A stretch of 64,000 bases of DNA. It comes from Siphonodentalium dalli (taxonomy: Eukaryota; Mollusca; Scaphopoda; Gadilida; Siphonodentaliidae). Location: contig CP136066.1 of NCBI GenBank assembly GCA_032622095.1, forward strand, positions 49,762,911-49,826,910, written 5' to 3'. The translations under genes were made by a program, and so were the position numbers. Below are positions 1 through 10,358 of the stretch, in pieces. Under the pieces are notes generated by a model that ran no database searches, was not told the DNA's origin, and was given only the letters and a program-made list of their open reading frames with translations. Each line of letters begins with the position of its first letter. The first letter of the stretch is position 1.

Positions 1-2
1 AT

Positions 3-129
3 GAGGACAAGATCAGAGGAGAATACATGGGGTGTTTCAAAGATGATTGGGACCGGGACCTGTGCGGACTATTTGTCAACGCAAATCAGAACTCACATGC
101 TTTCTGCATCAACCTTTGTGCAACTCAAG
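3..129 (+). CDS. WSC-domain protein, internal exon (5' part of the domain; gene starts outside the window)
   Basis: Reading from base 3 gives an open frame with YMGCFKDDWDRDL, then CGLFVNA, and ends FCINLCATQ plus a split glycine codon. WSC domains start with a Y-x-G-C-F/Y-x-D segment and a C-x-x-x-C pair, as here. The frame stops being coding at CAAG|GTGAGT (donor GT at 130-131), a near-consensus 5' splice site in phase 1. The second half of the same domain lies at 2192-2358 in the matching phase. WSC domains are cysteine-rich extracellular modules that bind carbohydrate, known from yeast stress sensors and from many invertebrate secreted or membrane proteins. The upstream exon boundary is not visible, so the whole protein and its start are unknown. 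The in-window ATG at base 1 is in another frame and is not the start. Confidence 0.85.
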
Positions 130-2191
130 GTGAGTAACTCCGAGGAAGAGACGATCGTATGATTCGTATCACAAAGTGATGACGTGAATTTCATCAATCT
201 AGAGTTAGTTTATTGTATGGACTCCAACACCAGATCGCGGTGGTCAATGTTTAAACAGGTCAGCTGATACATGTACAATTTTAGTGCCAAACTGACAACC
301 ATATTGTAAATTATACATGCATGTAATGTACTACCAACCAAACTGATGGACAGGATTGACTCTCATACACATATTAACATTTTGGCGATTATGAAAGCTG
401 TAGAGCAGTGTATCAAGTCGCAGTGATAGCATATATGTTACGGATCACATGATCCCAGGCTGAAATTTAATCGAGATAAGACTGCGGATGGCCATATGTT
501 ACTCGAACCGCGAGAACTGGAATTTGTCTGCAAATCATGCTGTATACACCAAGACCATACTCTTATATGTATAAGTCGTAGTACATATTTAGTATGACCA
601 TACACCAGCGTAATTCACGCTTAACGAACCAAAGCTAAAGCACTAACATGAGAGTAGCTGTGCCTTTTAATTTATTTTTGTTTTGTTATCAAATTCGGTG
701 TATATACTCTCTGTATTCCCACCAAATAATGTTCACATAAGCCTATAGTTTGTGTGGTGATTATCAATAGTTACACTCTGTACACGACGGTTCATCGAAA
801 GAATGGACCCCAATCGTAATTTAGAGTATAAATTACGCCAATCGTTTTCCCGGGTAGTCTTGATGGTCAGCTAGCTAGACTATATGATGTATAAACTACC
901 AACATCAAAGTGGAAATAGTCATACCTTGTCGAGATGGGGGACGGGAACATTTACTGAAGTTAACCTTGGAATATATTTCTTGACGCTTGGTGAGCGCTG
1001 CGGTTGAGATACAATATGGATAAGCCCTGTCAATTTAATAACGTTCATTTCATAAGATGTCGCTATGTAGATTTAAACGAAAATCGACGAAAAACGTCAT
1101 GTACCTCTCCCTGAACCTGCATGAATTCATCGTCTGCTTTTTCCAAAATTATGTGTTTCCTTTCGAGTCCAGAAAATAGTAAATTTATGGATTATCAGAT
1201 GCTATGTGGAGTCTTATGATAACAATTAATTCCATATTAAATATATGTTATTTCGTTTCGCACAGTATCACAAACATGACGTTTCTCTATATACTCAATA
1301 TGAAATCTAAGATGCTATACACGTATTCGGTCTCGCCATTCATATATACTTTGTAGTTTGGGTAGCGTACAACCTCTTCTCTTGAAAACACGGCCATATT
1401 GAACGTATTTCAAAAACCTAAGTACTAAGTTAACCTATAATTAAATAATAATAATTATGAGTAAAAAATTAACATAAAATGAGTGTGATTTAGTGCCATT
1501 ATTGATTCATACTGACTTTTATAAGTTCAACATGGGTGGACAATAACACGAATAAACCACGTCACGACTTACCTAATTTACGTCCTTTAAAATGTGTTTT
1601 CGTTGAAGCCCTGCTGGCTTTTGTGAATCTTTTTGCAGCAGATCCGACGACAGATTAATTTTTTTCTTTGGATGTTAGAAGCAGCCACCAGCTCGTTCGT
1701 TAGTGGACTCGCTGTTGTTGGTGGTGGAGATGGCGGACACCGATATGTGATGGTGTTCCGGTGTCCTTGGTTGAAGTTGTCCTTGGTTGAAGTTGGTGTC
1801 ACTCTCCAACAAGAAGTCGCTGGCATGAACCTCCGGGTGACAACGGCGTCCATACTGCCACTGGCTCCGAAGTCCCTGTTTAAGCACTGCGGTTTTTGTT
1901 TACGCGGGCACCCTATCTGTACGATGGAAGTCGAACGATAACTTGTCTTGTCTTGCAGCGTTGCAGCCCTATTAAATATATCTCTCCTCTCGTGAGACGC
2001 AATGACTATTTCTTTTAAATGGTAATTCACATCGTACTCGAGGTGAAACATCGTACGTTATTCAGAATAGATAATTATCATCTCCAGGTATGTATATATC
2101 AGATTTACTGAGGCACTGGCTCAGTATGAGTGTTCATTTCATTACTTTAATGTGGGTGGACACATTCTTATTTATTATGGTCATTTTTCAG
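130..2191 (+). other. Intron of the WSC-domain gene
   Basis: The interval is bounded by GTGAGT at 130 and a pyrimidine-rich TTTTTCAG ending at 2191. Removing it joins a phase-1 glycine codon and restores one continuous WSC domain. I see no gene inside. Two overlapping frames at 1587-2051 (-) and 1633-1941 (+) fall on an imperfect direct repeat (TTGAAGTTGTCCTTGG-like) and resemble no family I know. Confidence 0.8.
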
Positions 2192-2358
2192 GATATACTT
2201 ATGCAGGCGCTCAGCACGTGCATCAATGTTTATGTGGAATGAGCTCTGGCAGATATGGACGCCTTCCTGAATCATCGTGCGACATGAATTGCGCAGAAGA
2301 CGGGAGTCAGAAGTGTGGAGGAGTCTGGGCTCTGTCGGTGTTCCAGACAGGCGTGTGA
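2192..2358 (+). CDS. WSC-domain protein, exon carrying the second half of the domain
   Basis: After the acceptor at 2190-2191 the frame reads GYTYAGAQHVHQCLCGMSSG, then YGRLPESSCDMNC, then SQKCGGVWALSVFQTGV and a TGA at 2356-2358. The order Y-x-G-x-Q, C-x-C-G, C-x-x-x-C and C-G-G is the WSC signature, and this half finishes the domain begun at base 3. It is unclear whether the exon is terminal. The TGA directly follows the end of the domain, but GTGAGA at 2355-2360 is a strong donor. If used, the exon would end at 2354 in phase 2 and the protein would continue into exons I cannot see. No polyadenylation signal is obvious just downstream. Confidence 0.85.
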
Positions 2359-3969
2359 GAGCACCCTCACATCACAGACACAGTAACGGCTCCGTCATTT
2401 CCGCTGGTCTTTACCACTACTATTCCCCTCATCGCCAGAACCGCTCATTGTGGCCTTACACGAATATGTCTGTTAATAGAAAGGCTATTCCAGCGGAAAT
2501 GGTCGAGCCCTTGAGAATGAATTCAGTCAATTTAATAGGTTACAACCAACTAATATTTTCCTCAGACTAAAACACTAACGTTTGTGTAGAAAGCGACGGA
2601 CAAGAGTTCACCACCATATCATACTTGACATGAAGTCTCAAGTCTGATAGTTTCATCATTTGAAGCCGATGGGTGCGGTCGTTTTCACATTCAAATTCCC
2701 GTTCATAGTTTCCAATAGTTGTTTTTATTTCGAACCAACCAGCTGATAGGACTAGTATCTATCTGATTCTAGTTTCCCAACAGAATTTCAAGGAGTATAA
2801 CTATGTGGATTTAATTGTTTGTAACCTATATCAACTCAATTTTACTGATGTTTTATTTTGAAAATGTCCTTCTTATTACATATATATAGCAGTTTTCAAA
2901 CATCAATCTGGGTTAAATTATTTACTATGGTGTGACATACCCGTATTCAAGATAAACCGAGACTAACAAAGTGCCAGCCATTAATGTTAACCCGTTGCAT
3001 TTATAAGAATCTTAACTCAACATGATTTTGCAAATGTTGCATAGAAATGTTATTCATGCACACACCCAGGATATCATTGGAAAATATAATAATATCTCAT
3101 AATTTGATAACTGTTGTTTGAAAGTGGACACTTAGTTAATAATATGTGGCTTAATTAACTGCGGCTATGGTATTGTGTCTTGTTGATAACTGTTCACCTC
3201 TTGTAAAGTATGTCATTTCGTACGGCAGTTGACAACAATGTAAGCCGGGCTAATAGGGATTGTTGAGTCTTCAAACTGGAACGTCGGTAAACAAATGATT
3301 TCTCATTCTTCAATGTCCAATACAATAGTCCAACATGTTAATTAAATTATCTGAAGCTGCTTATGTTATTCGCAATCATTCTTATTGGCCCCACAAATAT
3401 CCCATTATCAGCGGTATTAGAAACAAACTGATATTGTTTTCTAGTCATATGGAAACGCATACCGAGTTTTCAGACCCCATGGTCAGTCCGATATGAATTA
3501 TCGTGCTATGGGGTGGGTCTGCTGGGCATTTTGCAGAACAATAGTAGTCGTGCGATTAGCAAACATAGAATGTTATGACACAATTGCATGGCTGAAACAG
3601 ACTATAAAGACCACCGTTTATATTTTATGTGCGTCATACCGCTCTTACTAATGTTGTAAACGGAAATATTGGGAATAGTTTAACCTATCAATTTTCGACA
3701 TGAATCTTGCGATGATCTTCACTGCATGCCTTATTCCAAATTCTGTGGGCACCTCGTACAGTCTATCGAACAGTATTTCTGCGTATAGTCTACCCAATAT
3801 AATAAACTCACAAACCAGGATTACTGAAATGTCATCAACTCTCCTGTGCCATATCGTAAGCAATGATATCAAAACCACGGAACTCGATATCAGTGCATTG
3901 AACCGATTATTCGATATGCGTTTCTGTAAAACACAAAATTCCGAAATCAAAAGGATCGTGCTCGTGAAA
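2359..3969. other. No gene seen
   Basis: AT-rich sequence after the WSC exon. The small frame at 2277-2570 is a shifted shadow of the exon. No convincing exon, RNA gene or repeat was recognised. It could contain an intron or the 3' untranslated region of the WSC gene. Confidence 0.5.
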
Positions 3970-4148
3970 TACAGTAATGCTCTAATTAATCGACTTCTTA
4001 ACCACAGCAGAATTACGGGTAACAATAGCGTAATTCCCGCCGAGAGCTTTCCGATGAATGGCAACAAGCCATATTTCCGACTAAATCATGAAAAGTTACC
4101 CATAATTCTGCTGTGGTTAAGAAGTCGATTAATTAGAGCATTACTGTA
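3970..4148. repeat. Foldback inverted repeat (54-bp arms, 71-bp loop)
   Basis: The arms at 3970-4023 and 4095-4148 are reverse complements over 54 positions with one mismatch (ACGGGTAAC on the left, ATGGGTAAC on the right after complementing). The loop is 4024-4094. No flanking target duplication is clear. The arms explain the two opposing frames at 3648-4067 (-) and 3700-4149 (+), which encode the same short motif near their ends. It could be a small foldback transposon or a templated inverted duplication made during replication. Confidence 0.9.
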
Positions 4149-4392
4149 GCCCTATAATTTAGGAAATAATCCGACTGGTCCAAATTCAGAAACTTCCGCA
4201 ACATGATTTACAATATGAATATGTTCGAAAAACCGAAATATGAAGAGATTCTCCATTAAGGGGTAAGATCACAACCAACCAAGAGTATTCCAGGCATCAT
4301 GGATACGACGTTCATTAATACTATTCCACCACTAAATATATATGGGTGAGGTAATTGTACTGTTGGCGAACTGGGTGATTTACTTAATAATG

Positions 4393-4761
4393 CTTTAAAG
4401 ACATATTATGGACTTGTTATGGTGCGTGAACCTGACATGGTAGTACTCAGGCGCCATGCCAACTGTGAGAATGTAGCATTCTACTAACATAGCCGGAAAT
4501 CTCAAAGAAATCACTCCATAGAAATCATCGTCTGAACTACGCTTAATTATAAATATTTAAATATCGATTCGTGACGCAACAATCGGCGATAAACTAACGC
4601 AAATTAGTTCGCCATCGATAGTCATTGCATGTAATTAATATATAAGAATGACGGTGTGTGCTGTAAATTTTGATTAATTTTCGTAAACAACTATTTTGAG
4701 TAAGATTATTCTCCATTTCTATTTGATCACCCAACCGGAGTGTTTCACATCACTTTAATTT
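4393..4761 (+). repeat. Dispersed repeat family R, copy 1
   Basis: The segment runs from AAAGACATATTATGGACTTG to a tail GTTTCACATCACTTTAATTT. It shares ordered blocks with copies at about 21606, 44310 (reverse), 49257 and 59190: GCCAACTG..GAATGTAGCATTCTACTAAC, then TTAATTATAAATATTT, then GGCGATAAACTAACG, then TTCGCCATCGA, then AGAATGACGGTGTGTG. It is noncoding. The tail resembles the tails of the HINE-like elements near 32.1 and 39.5 kb, so it may be a non-autonomous Helitron-type derivative. That link is inference. Confidence 0.75.
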
Positions 4762-5389
4762 CCAATACTAATCTCGGTGACTCACACTGGAACCTACTTA
4801 CTTTAGTTTGGAGGATGTCGTTCTAATATTTGCTGATATCACGGAAACGATTGGTTTACTTAAACCAAAGACGGCTCCAGCCACCATCAAATTTCTGCTT
4901 ATTGTCCTGCCTTAACATGTCAAACTTGCATTATTTAACCACAATACGCGCTTTATACATGTATGGACCGAAAATTCGATTTGTTTTACAACAGTCCAAT
5001 ATCGGACTACTTCCATGCGAAATAATCCCATATTGGCCTTAGTTAATCTACATGTTTTCATTGATGTCCGATAGTACATACTATAATATACATGTAGTAT
5101 ATAGAGTTTGATGTGTTCCCGGATCTGGGATAATCTTCAATTCTCCGTTGTTGTATTGATAGGGTTAATTGTGTAGTGGTAAGGAATGTGTACAGGAGAG
5201 ACATATAATACGATGAATACGAGCGTACACACATAATTAACAAGATCATACCTTAATTGCTAATGACTGGTTGCACTCAATGTACAACCCAGCTATGATT
5301 AAAAGAATAGAATAATTCAGTAACAATAGTGTGATATACGCTATAGTGAACGTATAGATAACGTGGATTTCATGATACCTCAGACTGTA
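4762..5389. other. No gene seen
   Basis: AT-rich stretch with short chance frames on both strands. No recognisable domain, repeat or RNA. Confidence 0.5.
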
Positions 5390-5399
5390 TATGGACACA

Positions 5400-6165
5400 T
5401 GATACCACCGTTACTAGAAAATAACTACCCGTTCTCGAGAGCGAGGACTTCACTTCTCCTGGAACTTTCCTGCCAGCAACATCTCTTTATAACCTGTATA
5501 CATAGTGCTTACCGGCAAAGACATATACACAAATATAAAAGTTATCAAAACTTCTGGACTCCTGATTTTGTTCTCGTACACGGCCAATCTACCTTCTCCA
5601 CTAGGCTACTGAACAAAGTGATGCCGTGAACATTCAAACAGAACCTACGTTTCGTTCATAACGTGAGTACTTACGCTACCAACTTATAATTTTCTGATTT
5701 CTTTTAAATAATTGAAATGAATTCAACACAAAACCCGCACTATGTCTTCATCGAGCGATTCAATGCCTCCTTTAGAACGTGTTCTAGCAGGTTCACCCAC
5801 TCCCGACGTTACTGATATACCTATAACCGTCCTTTTGAATCCCTTCATCCTGATTTCCATCTAGGAAATATTTTCTTTCGTAACTATTGTTCCCGTGCTA
5901 CCAACAATCCTGTTGAAATTTCTCCAAACTAAGTAACGAAAAAACGGGTCATAAAAATTGAAGTGACTCCACCGATACTAGAAAATAACTACCCGTTCTC
6001 GAGAGCGAGGACTTCACTTCTCCTGGAACCTTCCTACCAGCAACTTCTCTAAATAACATGTATACATAGTGCTTACCGGCAAAGAATTATACAATAATAT
6101 AAAAGTTATCAAAACTTCTGGACTCCTGATTTTGTTCCCGTACACTGCCAATATACCTCACGCTC
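5400..6165 (+). repeat. Direct duplication of a roughly 190-bp segment
   Basis: The block beginning GATACCACCGTTACTAGAAA near 5401 recurs from about 5970 with a few substitutions. Shared text includes TCGAGAGCGAGGACTTCACT, TGTATACATAGTGCTTACCG and CTTCTGGACTCCTGATTTTG. The 88-codon frame at 5363-5629 covers the first copy, but the second copy lacks it, so I do not call a gene. Confidence 0.85.
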
Positions 6166-6268
6166 TTTGTAATGTGTTTTCACTGTGACCCGCGCCATTC
6201 CACGGTATAACGGGTATAAGCTCATGGGCATGTTGACTATCACTAACATCGCTAGTCACCACGATCTG

Positions 6269-6592
6269 CATACATTCAACCCATCTCGAAACCAGGAATT
6301 GATGAGCTTTATTCCGAGCCAGGGAGAGGTTCTTCTATACTAAGTGCCATAACTTGTGTTCCTATGACATTTGCACCATACATTCAACCCATCTCGAAAC
6401 CAGGAATTGATGAGCTTTATTCCGAGCCAGGGAGAGGTTCTTCTATACTAAGTGCCATAGCTTGAGTTCCTATGACATTTGCACCATACATTCAACCCAT
6501 CTCTAAACCAGGAATTGATGAGCTTTATTCCGAGCCAGGGAGAGGTTCTTCTATACTAAGTGCCATAACTTGTGTTCCTATGACATTTGCAC
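6269..6592 (+). repeat. Tandem triplicate, 108-bp unit
   Basis: Three successive units start with CATACATTCAACCCATCT at 6269, 6377 and 6485, with an exact period of 108 and near identity. A fourth unit breaks off after CATACATT at 6593. Each unit contains AGGAATTGATGAGCTTTATT and GAGAGGTTCTTCTATACTAA. No frame stays open through all units. The near identity suggests recent amplification. Confidence 0.95.
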
Positions 6593-6600
6593 CATACATT

Positions 6601-8011
6601 ACAAGCTGAAACAGGCTCCATTTGGGGGCCTTTAATCAGCGGCGTTTTAATTGTCCTAGGAACGTAATTATGATTGCAAGACATACAAAAACAGTTGATA
6701 TAAACTCGCAACGTACTTATCTTCAGTTTTTTGAATGCTTATACTTTTCTTGTAAAAAAGATTTCTTACAATGCAATTGAGCATTTGTGAACACAATGGG
6801 CAACACCAGCAGATAAATGACGTACACAGGTCGAGTCAGATTTATTAATAAAATAATTATGTGTCGACCCTGGAAACTAATTGGTTACACCCGCAGCGAG
6901 AAACTATTAAACATAAATTACTTTCGGCTATCGGTGGTGATGTAAAGATGGCCACAAACACAATGCACTCATCAAATTAGCTGAGGGTGAATGTGCTAAA
7001 ATTATAAAATTATGTAGAAACATCACAACCAAATAGAACATGGAGAAATAGACAAAACTGTGTTCTTATATTAATATAAATAACGAAACCGCTGATCACA
7101 AAATAAGTTAAAATATTTTAGTTTACATATTAGGTTCAAAATATATTCAATGGGTTGGTCTTTTCCAATATATATACCGTCGAGTTTTGATTACACAATG
7201 ATGTCGTTTTGGACTAACTGGACTTGGTTGGTAATGCTTTTGAGAGTTATGAATAATGAAAATAAGAACAAAGTCGATATATGCTGACATGGTCTTTGTG
7301 ATGATATTGTAATTGTACTGAGTTTTATATAAATTATGTCATGTAGCAAGTACCCACTTCAAAGGTTTTCAGTCCCATGAAAACATTTTTATTTGGAAAC
7401 TCGATACATGGTCTTCAAAACATCATACTAATGAAGTCATGAGTCCTGTCGAATTATTTTCTAGTAGAGAAAACGCAGATGGTGTCATCTTTAGCAACAT
7501 AAAATAGATTGGTCTAAAAACATTTAATTGTGTATTTACTTGCAAACATGTTCTTATTGGAATATGTATTTAATCTGATAATATATTGACCTATTGGTGA
7601 ACAGGAACATTCGCGACCTCTAAGCAGTAAGATGGGCAACTCTACCATGCAACGTTTTTGAGCAGATCGATATTCTCATAGGTTACAATGGTGTCGACAT
7701 TGGTGGAGGGCATAAAGGGGCACAACGTTCTACTTAGTGCTTCATGGATGACAAAAAAAAAAACGAAAATAATTAATTCTCAACAGAAACTGTTCTGAGA
7801 GCAATATCCATTTGTTCTGATAGCGTACCAGGCTAATTCTTCATAGTGCTTAAAGATGGCCCAACGCTTCTGGGCTAAAATTACAACAACACTATTTGTA
7901 TAAATCCGGATCTCAATGCTACAAATAGTTATTTTGTTAAATACATACAGATACTGAAATTTGGGTATACCATTTGTCTACAAACGTACAATAAAATGTT
8001 TTTTTTTATCG
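6601..8011. other. No gene seen
   Basis: Very AT-rich DNA with homopolymer runs. No long open frame, structural RNA or clear repeat was recognised. Confidence 0.5.
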
Positions 8012-8559
8012 TACACTGTTATAAAAAAGCTCGTCGCTTTAACGGTATCATACCGCGCAACATCGCTGCCAACTTTTGCCGTTAAACATACGGTCAGGCT
8101 GTAGTAAGCTCCATGGTACAAAACCGTTTAAGTAACTGGCAGACTGTAACCAGTAACTGTAAGACCGCTGTATTTGTTATGGTTCAACACCGTTTAATTA
8201 ATATCAAGACCGTAACTAATAAAGGTCAGACCAATGGTATTTTTCACGGGTCAACACAAATTGTTTGCTCTTAATTTGCTAATTTACCGTAGAATTAGCA
8301 AAGTTCCCATGGTGACAATATGTTTTCCGGTAGGCATAACGATTCATATGTTTTTGAGTGGCGACTGGAAAATACATCTTAATAGTTCTTCTATTAAGAT
8401 CATAGTTCGATGAAACGTGAATCCTCAATGCGTAAAGTGATGGACAATATTTATGAAACTTTGCAGTTTGCAGAGGATCAAACTTGGTATCTGCCTCGTG
8501 GAATTTAATCCGGAAAAAGGATGTGTTCACATTTCACTGACTGCTGTATAAATATGGCT

Positions 8560-8887
8560 GTAAATAACAAGTCCTTTGACCCAGTGACCTCATTTGAACA
8601 AATCTGAGGTCACACAAGGACCCTTCATACGAAATATGAACCCATTCGGCCCAATGGTACTTGAGAAGATGTCATTTTAAGAATTACTATGGAGCGAAAG
8701 AGTTATGGCCCTGGCTTCGCAACTATTTAACCTTGTGACCTTATTTGAACAAATCTGAATGTGAATCACCTAGGGAACAGCCACACCAAATATGAACCAA
8801 TTTTGGTCATATGGATGTAGAGAAGAAGATGTTCAAAGAATTGTTGACGGACGGATGGATGGACGGACGAAGGACGATGAGTGATAA
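8560..8887 (+). repeat. Interspersed repeat of the molluscan GTGACCT/GACGGACGGA type
   Basis: Two diverged half-units start with CAGTGACCTCATTTGAACAA and CTTGTGACCTTATTTGAACA. They are followed by AAATATGAACCMATT-like text and GAGAAGAAGATGTTCAAAGA, ending in a GACGGACGGATGG microsatellite. I recognise this arrangement as a common noncoding repeat in mollusc genomes. It is nested in repeat X copy A and absent from copy B. Confidence 0.6.
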
Positions 8888-8965
8888 CTATTACTAGTAT
8901 CGTTTTTTTTTAGCTCCCCTGAGACTAAGTCTCCGGTGGAGCTAAAAAAACGATAATACTAATAG
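8888..8965. repeat. Hairpin-forming palindrome next to the GACGGACGGA repeat
   Basis: CTATTACTAGTATCG, a T run and TAGCTCC are mirrored by GGAGCTA, an A run and CGATAATACTAATAG. The centre is a smaller palindrome, GAGACTAAGTCTC. Arms are about 33 bp with few mismatches. Palindromes containing TAGCTCC..GGAGCTA often mark the ends of molluscan short transposons. No host function is implied. Confidence 0.85.
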
Positions 8966-9214
8966 CCGAAAAGCTAACGCACCAGTATTCAGTTACGAGT
9001 AACACTAATTTAGACCATTCTAAAACATATGAATTGGCATGCCATTTTAAGACCTAAATGAACAAAACTACTTGTATAATAGTTAAAACTAAAATTTATG
9101 TACATGTAAAAGTAAAACATCTTAATGGCATACTTTTTGGTAACATGTAAGGCGTGAATTTGTCCAGTCACTTGTAAAAAGTTTTTATTTTAACAGGTGA
9201 ATCCGTACGTCGTG

Positions 9215-9693
9215 ACCAGTCAGAAGAAGTGGTATATTGAGGCGCGTGTTTATTGGGATATTGAGCGCGTTTAATTTCGAAAAAGGCACGATTATAGCGC
9301 AATAACAAAAATATGTCGCGCTTATTATTGCGATATTAAACGCAAAATATTGCGATACTAAGCGCGCTAAATTTCATACAGATCCGATAGTGTTATATAT
9401 ATATTAGATAAATACTGTGCATATACTGTAGGGTACATATACATGTGGTGTAGCATTTACAACTATGATTATATACAAATTGTCTCTATTTACTATTATG
9501 CAATAAACAATATAGAAGAAGCAATAATTTGATTTAAATGTCACAATTTTGAGTGCAAGATGTCGCAATATTAAGCACGACATAATGCGATAATATCACA
9601 AGCGGCGGACTTATAAGTCGTTCCACTTGCAATATTATTGCGATATTGGGCGAGAATATAGCGGGCTTAATATACCACTTCTTTTGACTAGTA
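9215..9693. mobile_element. Short TIR element (MITE-like), about 480 bp, inside repeat X copy A
   Basis: The left end ACCAGTCAGAAGAAGTGGTA and the reverse complement of the right end ACTAGTCAAAAGAAGTGGTA match closely and continue as TATT(G/A)AGSCSCG. The interior is dense in GCGATATTAAGCGCG-like words. It encodes nothing convincing: the frame at 9534-10085 (-) starts in repeat X and runs into this element. The position equals the point where X copy A and copy B lose collinearity, consistent with insertion. I could not identify a target duplication, so the superfamily is not assigned. Confidence 0.65.
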
Positions 9694-10085
9694 CTGTATA
9701 TCAATAACAGATAGTTGGGACCTTCAAGACAACAACAGATCCCATAATAACTGTGCACAATGACTTGGCGACAATGTTCTCCTGTAGTCGCACATTTTCC
9801 ATGAAATTTTAAAGCTTGATGCATCAAACAGTATACTGTTGGTATCAAGACACTTAGTAACAATATCAGTGAGTCAGCCAAAGATAGTTTGATAAGAATA
9901 TACCACCAATAGTGCACTCCCGGTCCATAAATTGTCGTAATAACTTGGCGATACCATGGCGAATGATGACACTGTCTCTTATCCACACGTTTCAACGAAA
10001 ATTGATGAACACGGGATGAACTGGTCCGTGTAATTGTAAAGTTGTACTTGTAAGTTAGAATTGTACATATGTGATCATCCGTCAC
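9694..10085 (-). repeat. Dispersed repeat X, copy A, 3' block (holds the longest open frame of the window)
   Basis: The segment 9720-9990, read on the - strand, aligns with 61770-61990 on the + strand. Shared words include TTTATGGACCGGGAGT, CTTATCAAACTATC, GGCTGACTCACTGATA and ACTAAGTGTC. In copy A the - strand is open for 183 codons (10085 to 9534). It contains a hydrophobic run IKLSLADSLILLLSVLIP that could span a membrane. The equivalent frame in copy B holds a stop within that hydrophobic run, and the frame in A continues into the adjacent TIR element. I therefore treat it as a repeat, with a decayed coding sequence possible. I do not recognise the peptide. Confidence 0.55.
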
Positions 10086-10358
10086 GGCGCGGCGTCAGTT
10101 CATTATTGACGGTGTTGTTGTTGTTGACATTGAAGCTCTTGTGAATAACTCTGGTGCGTACATAAATATCCTCTCGTGTAAATGTACATGTATGTGCTTT
10201 GAAACAATCAGAACACTGGATTAAACAGTTCAAGTATGTCCCGGACAGTTATTCCATTCATCGCGTTTAATTATTCTGTAGCGGTCGCGTTGTAAATATA
10301 GAAGGTCGATGATTTCTCTGCTCGAGACTTTTCTTGGTCACGGTCATTAAGTCGCTTT

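Larger units (their letters stand above)
8012..9214 (+). repeat. Dispersed repeat X, copy A, 5' block
   Basis: Collinear in reverse orientation with 62395-63165. Matching pieces in order are an end with ACACTGTTA, ACCGTTTAAGTAACTGGCAG-like text, CAATGGTATTTTTCACGGGT, TTTGATCCTCTGCAAAC (complement), CAGTTACGAGTA, and ACATGTAAGGCGTGAATTTG with CAGTCACTTGTAAA. Copy A has additional material at about 8560-8980 that copy B lacks. In the - direction of A and the + direction of B a short peptide KFDPLQT-x-K-x-HKY is conserved, but both copies are broken by stops, so any coding function is lost or was never there. The ACCGTTTAA-rich text resembles TIR transposon termini of other animals. That placement is inference. 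Confidence 0.7.

Noticed and set aside
1587-2051. 154-codon minus-strand frame and opposing plus-strand frame inside the WSC intron
   Set aside because: No family resemblance; the two frames mirror each other over an imperfect direct repeat and lie wholly within a well-supported intron.
3648-4149. Opposing frames of 139 and 149 codons
   Set aside because: Both run through the foldback inverted repeat, which makes their ends encode the same motif; no domain is visible.
9534-10085. 183-codon minus-strand frame, the longest in the window, with a possible membrane segment
   Set aside because: It crosses from repeat X into a separate TIR element, and the homologous region in copy B carries stops; kept only as part of the repeat annotation.
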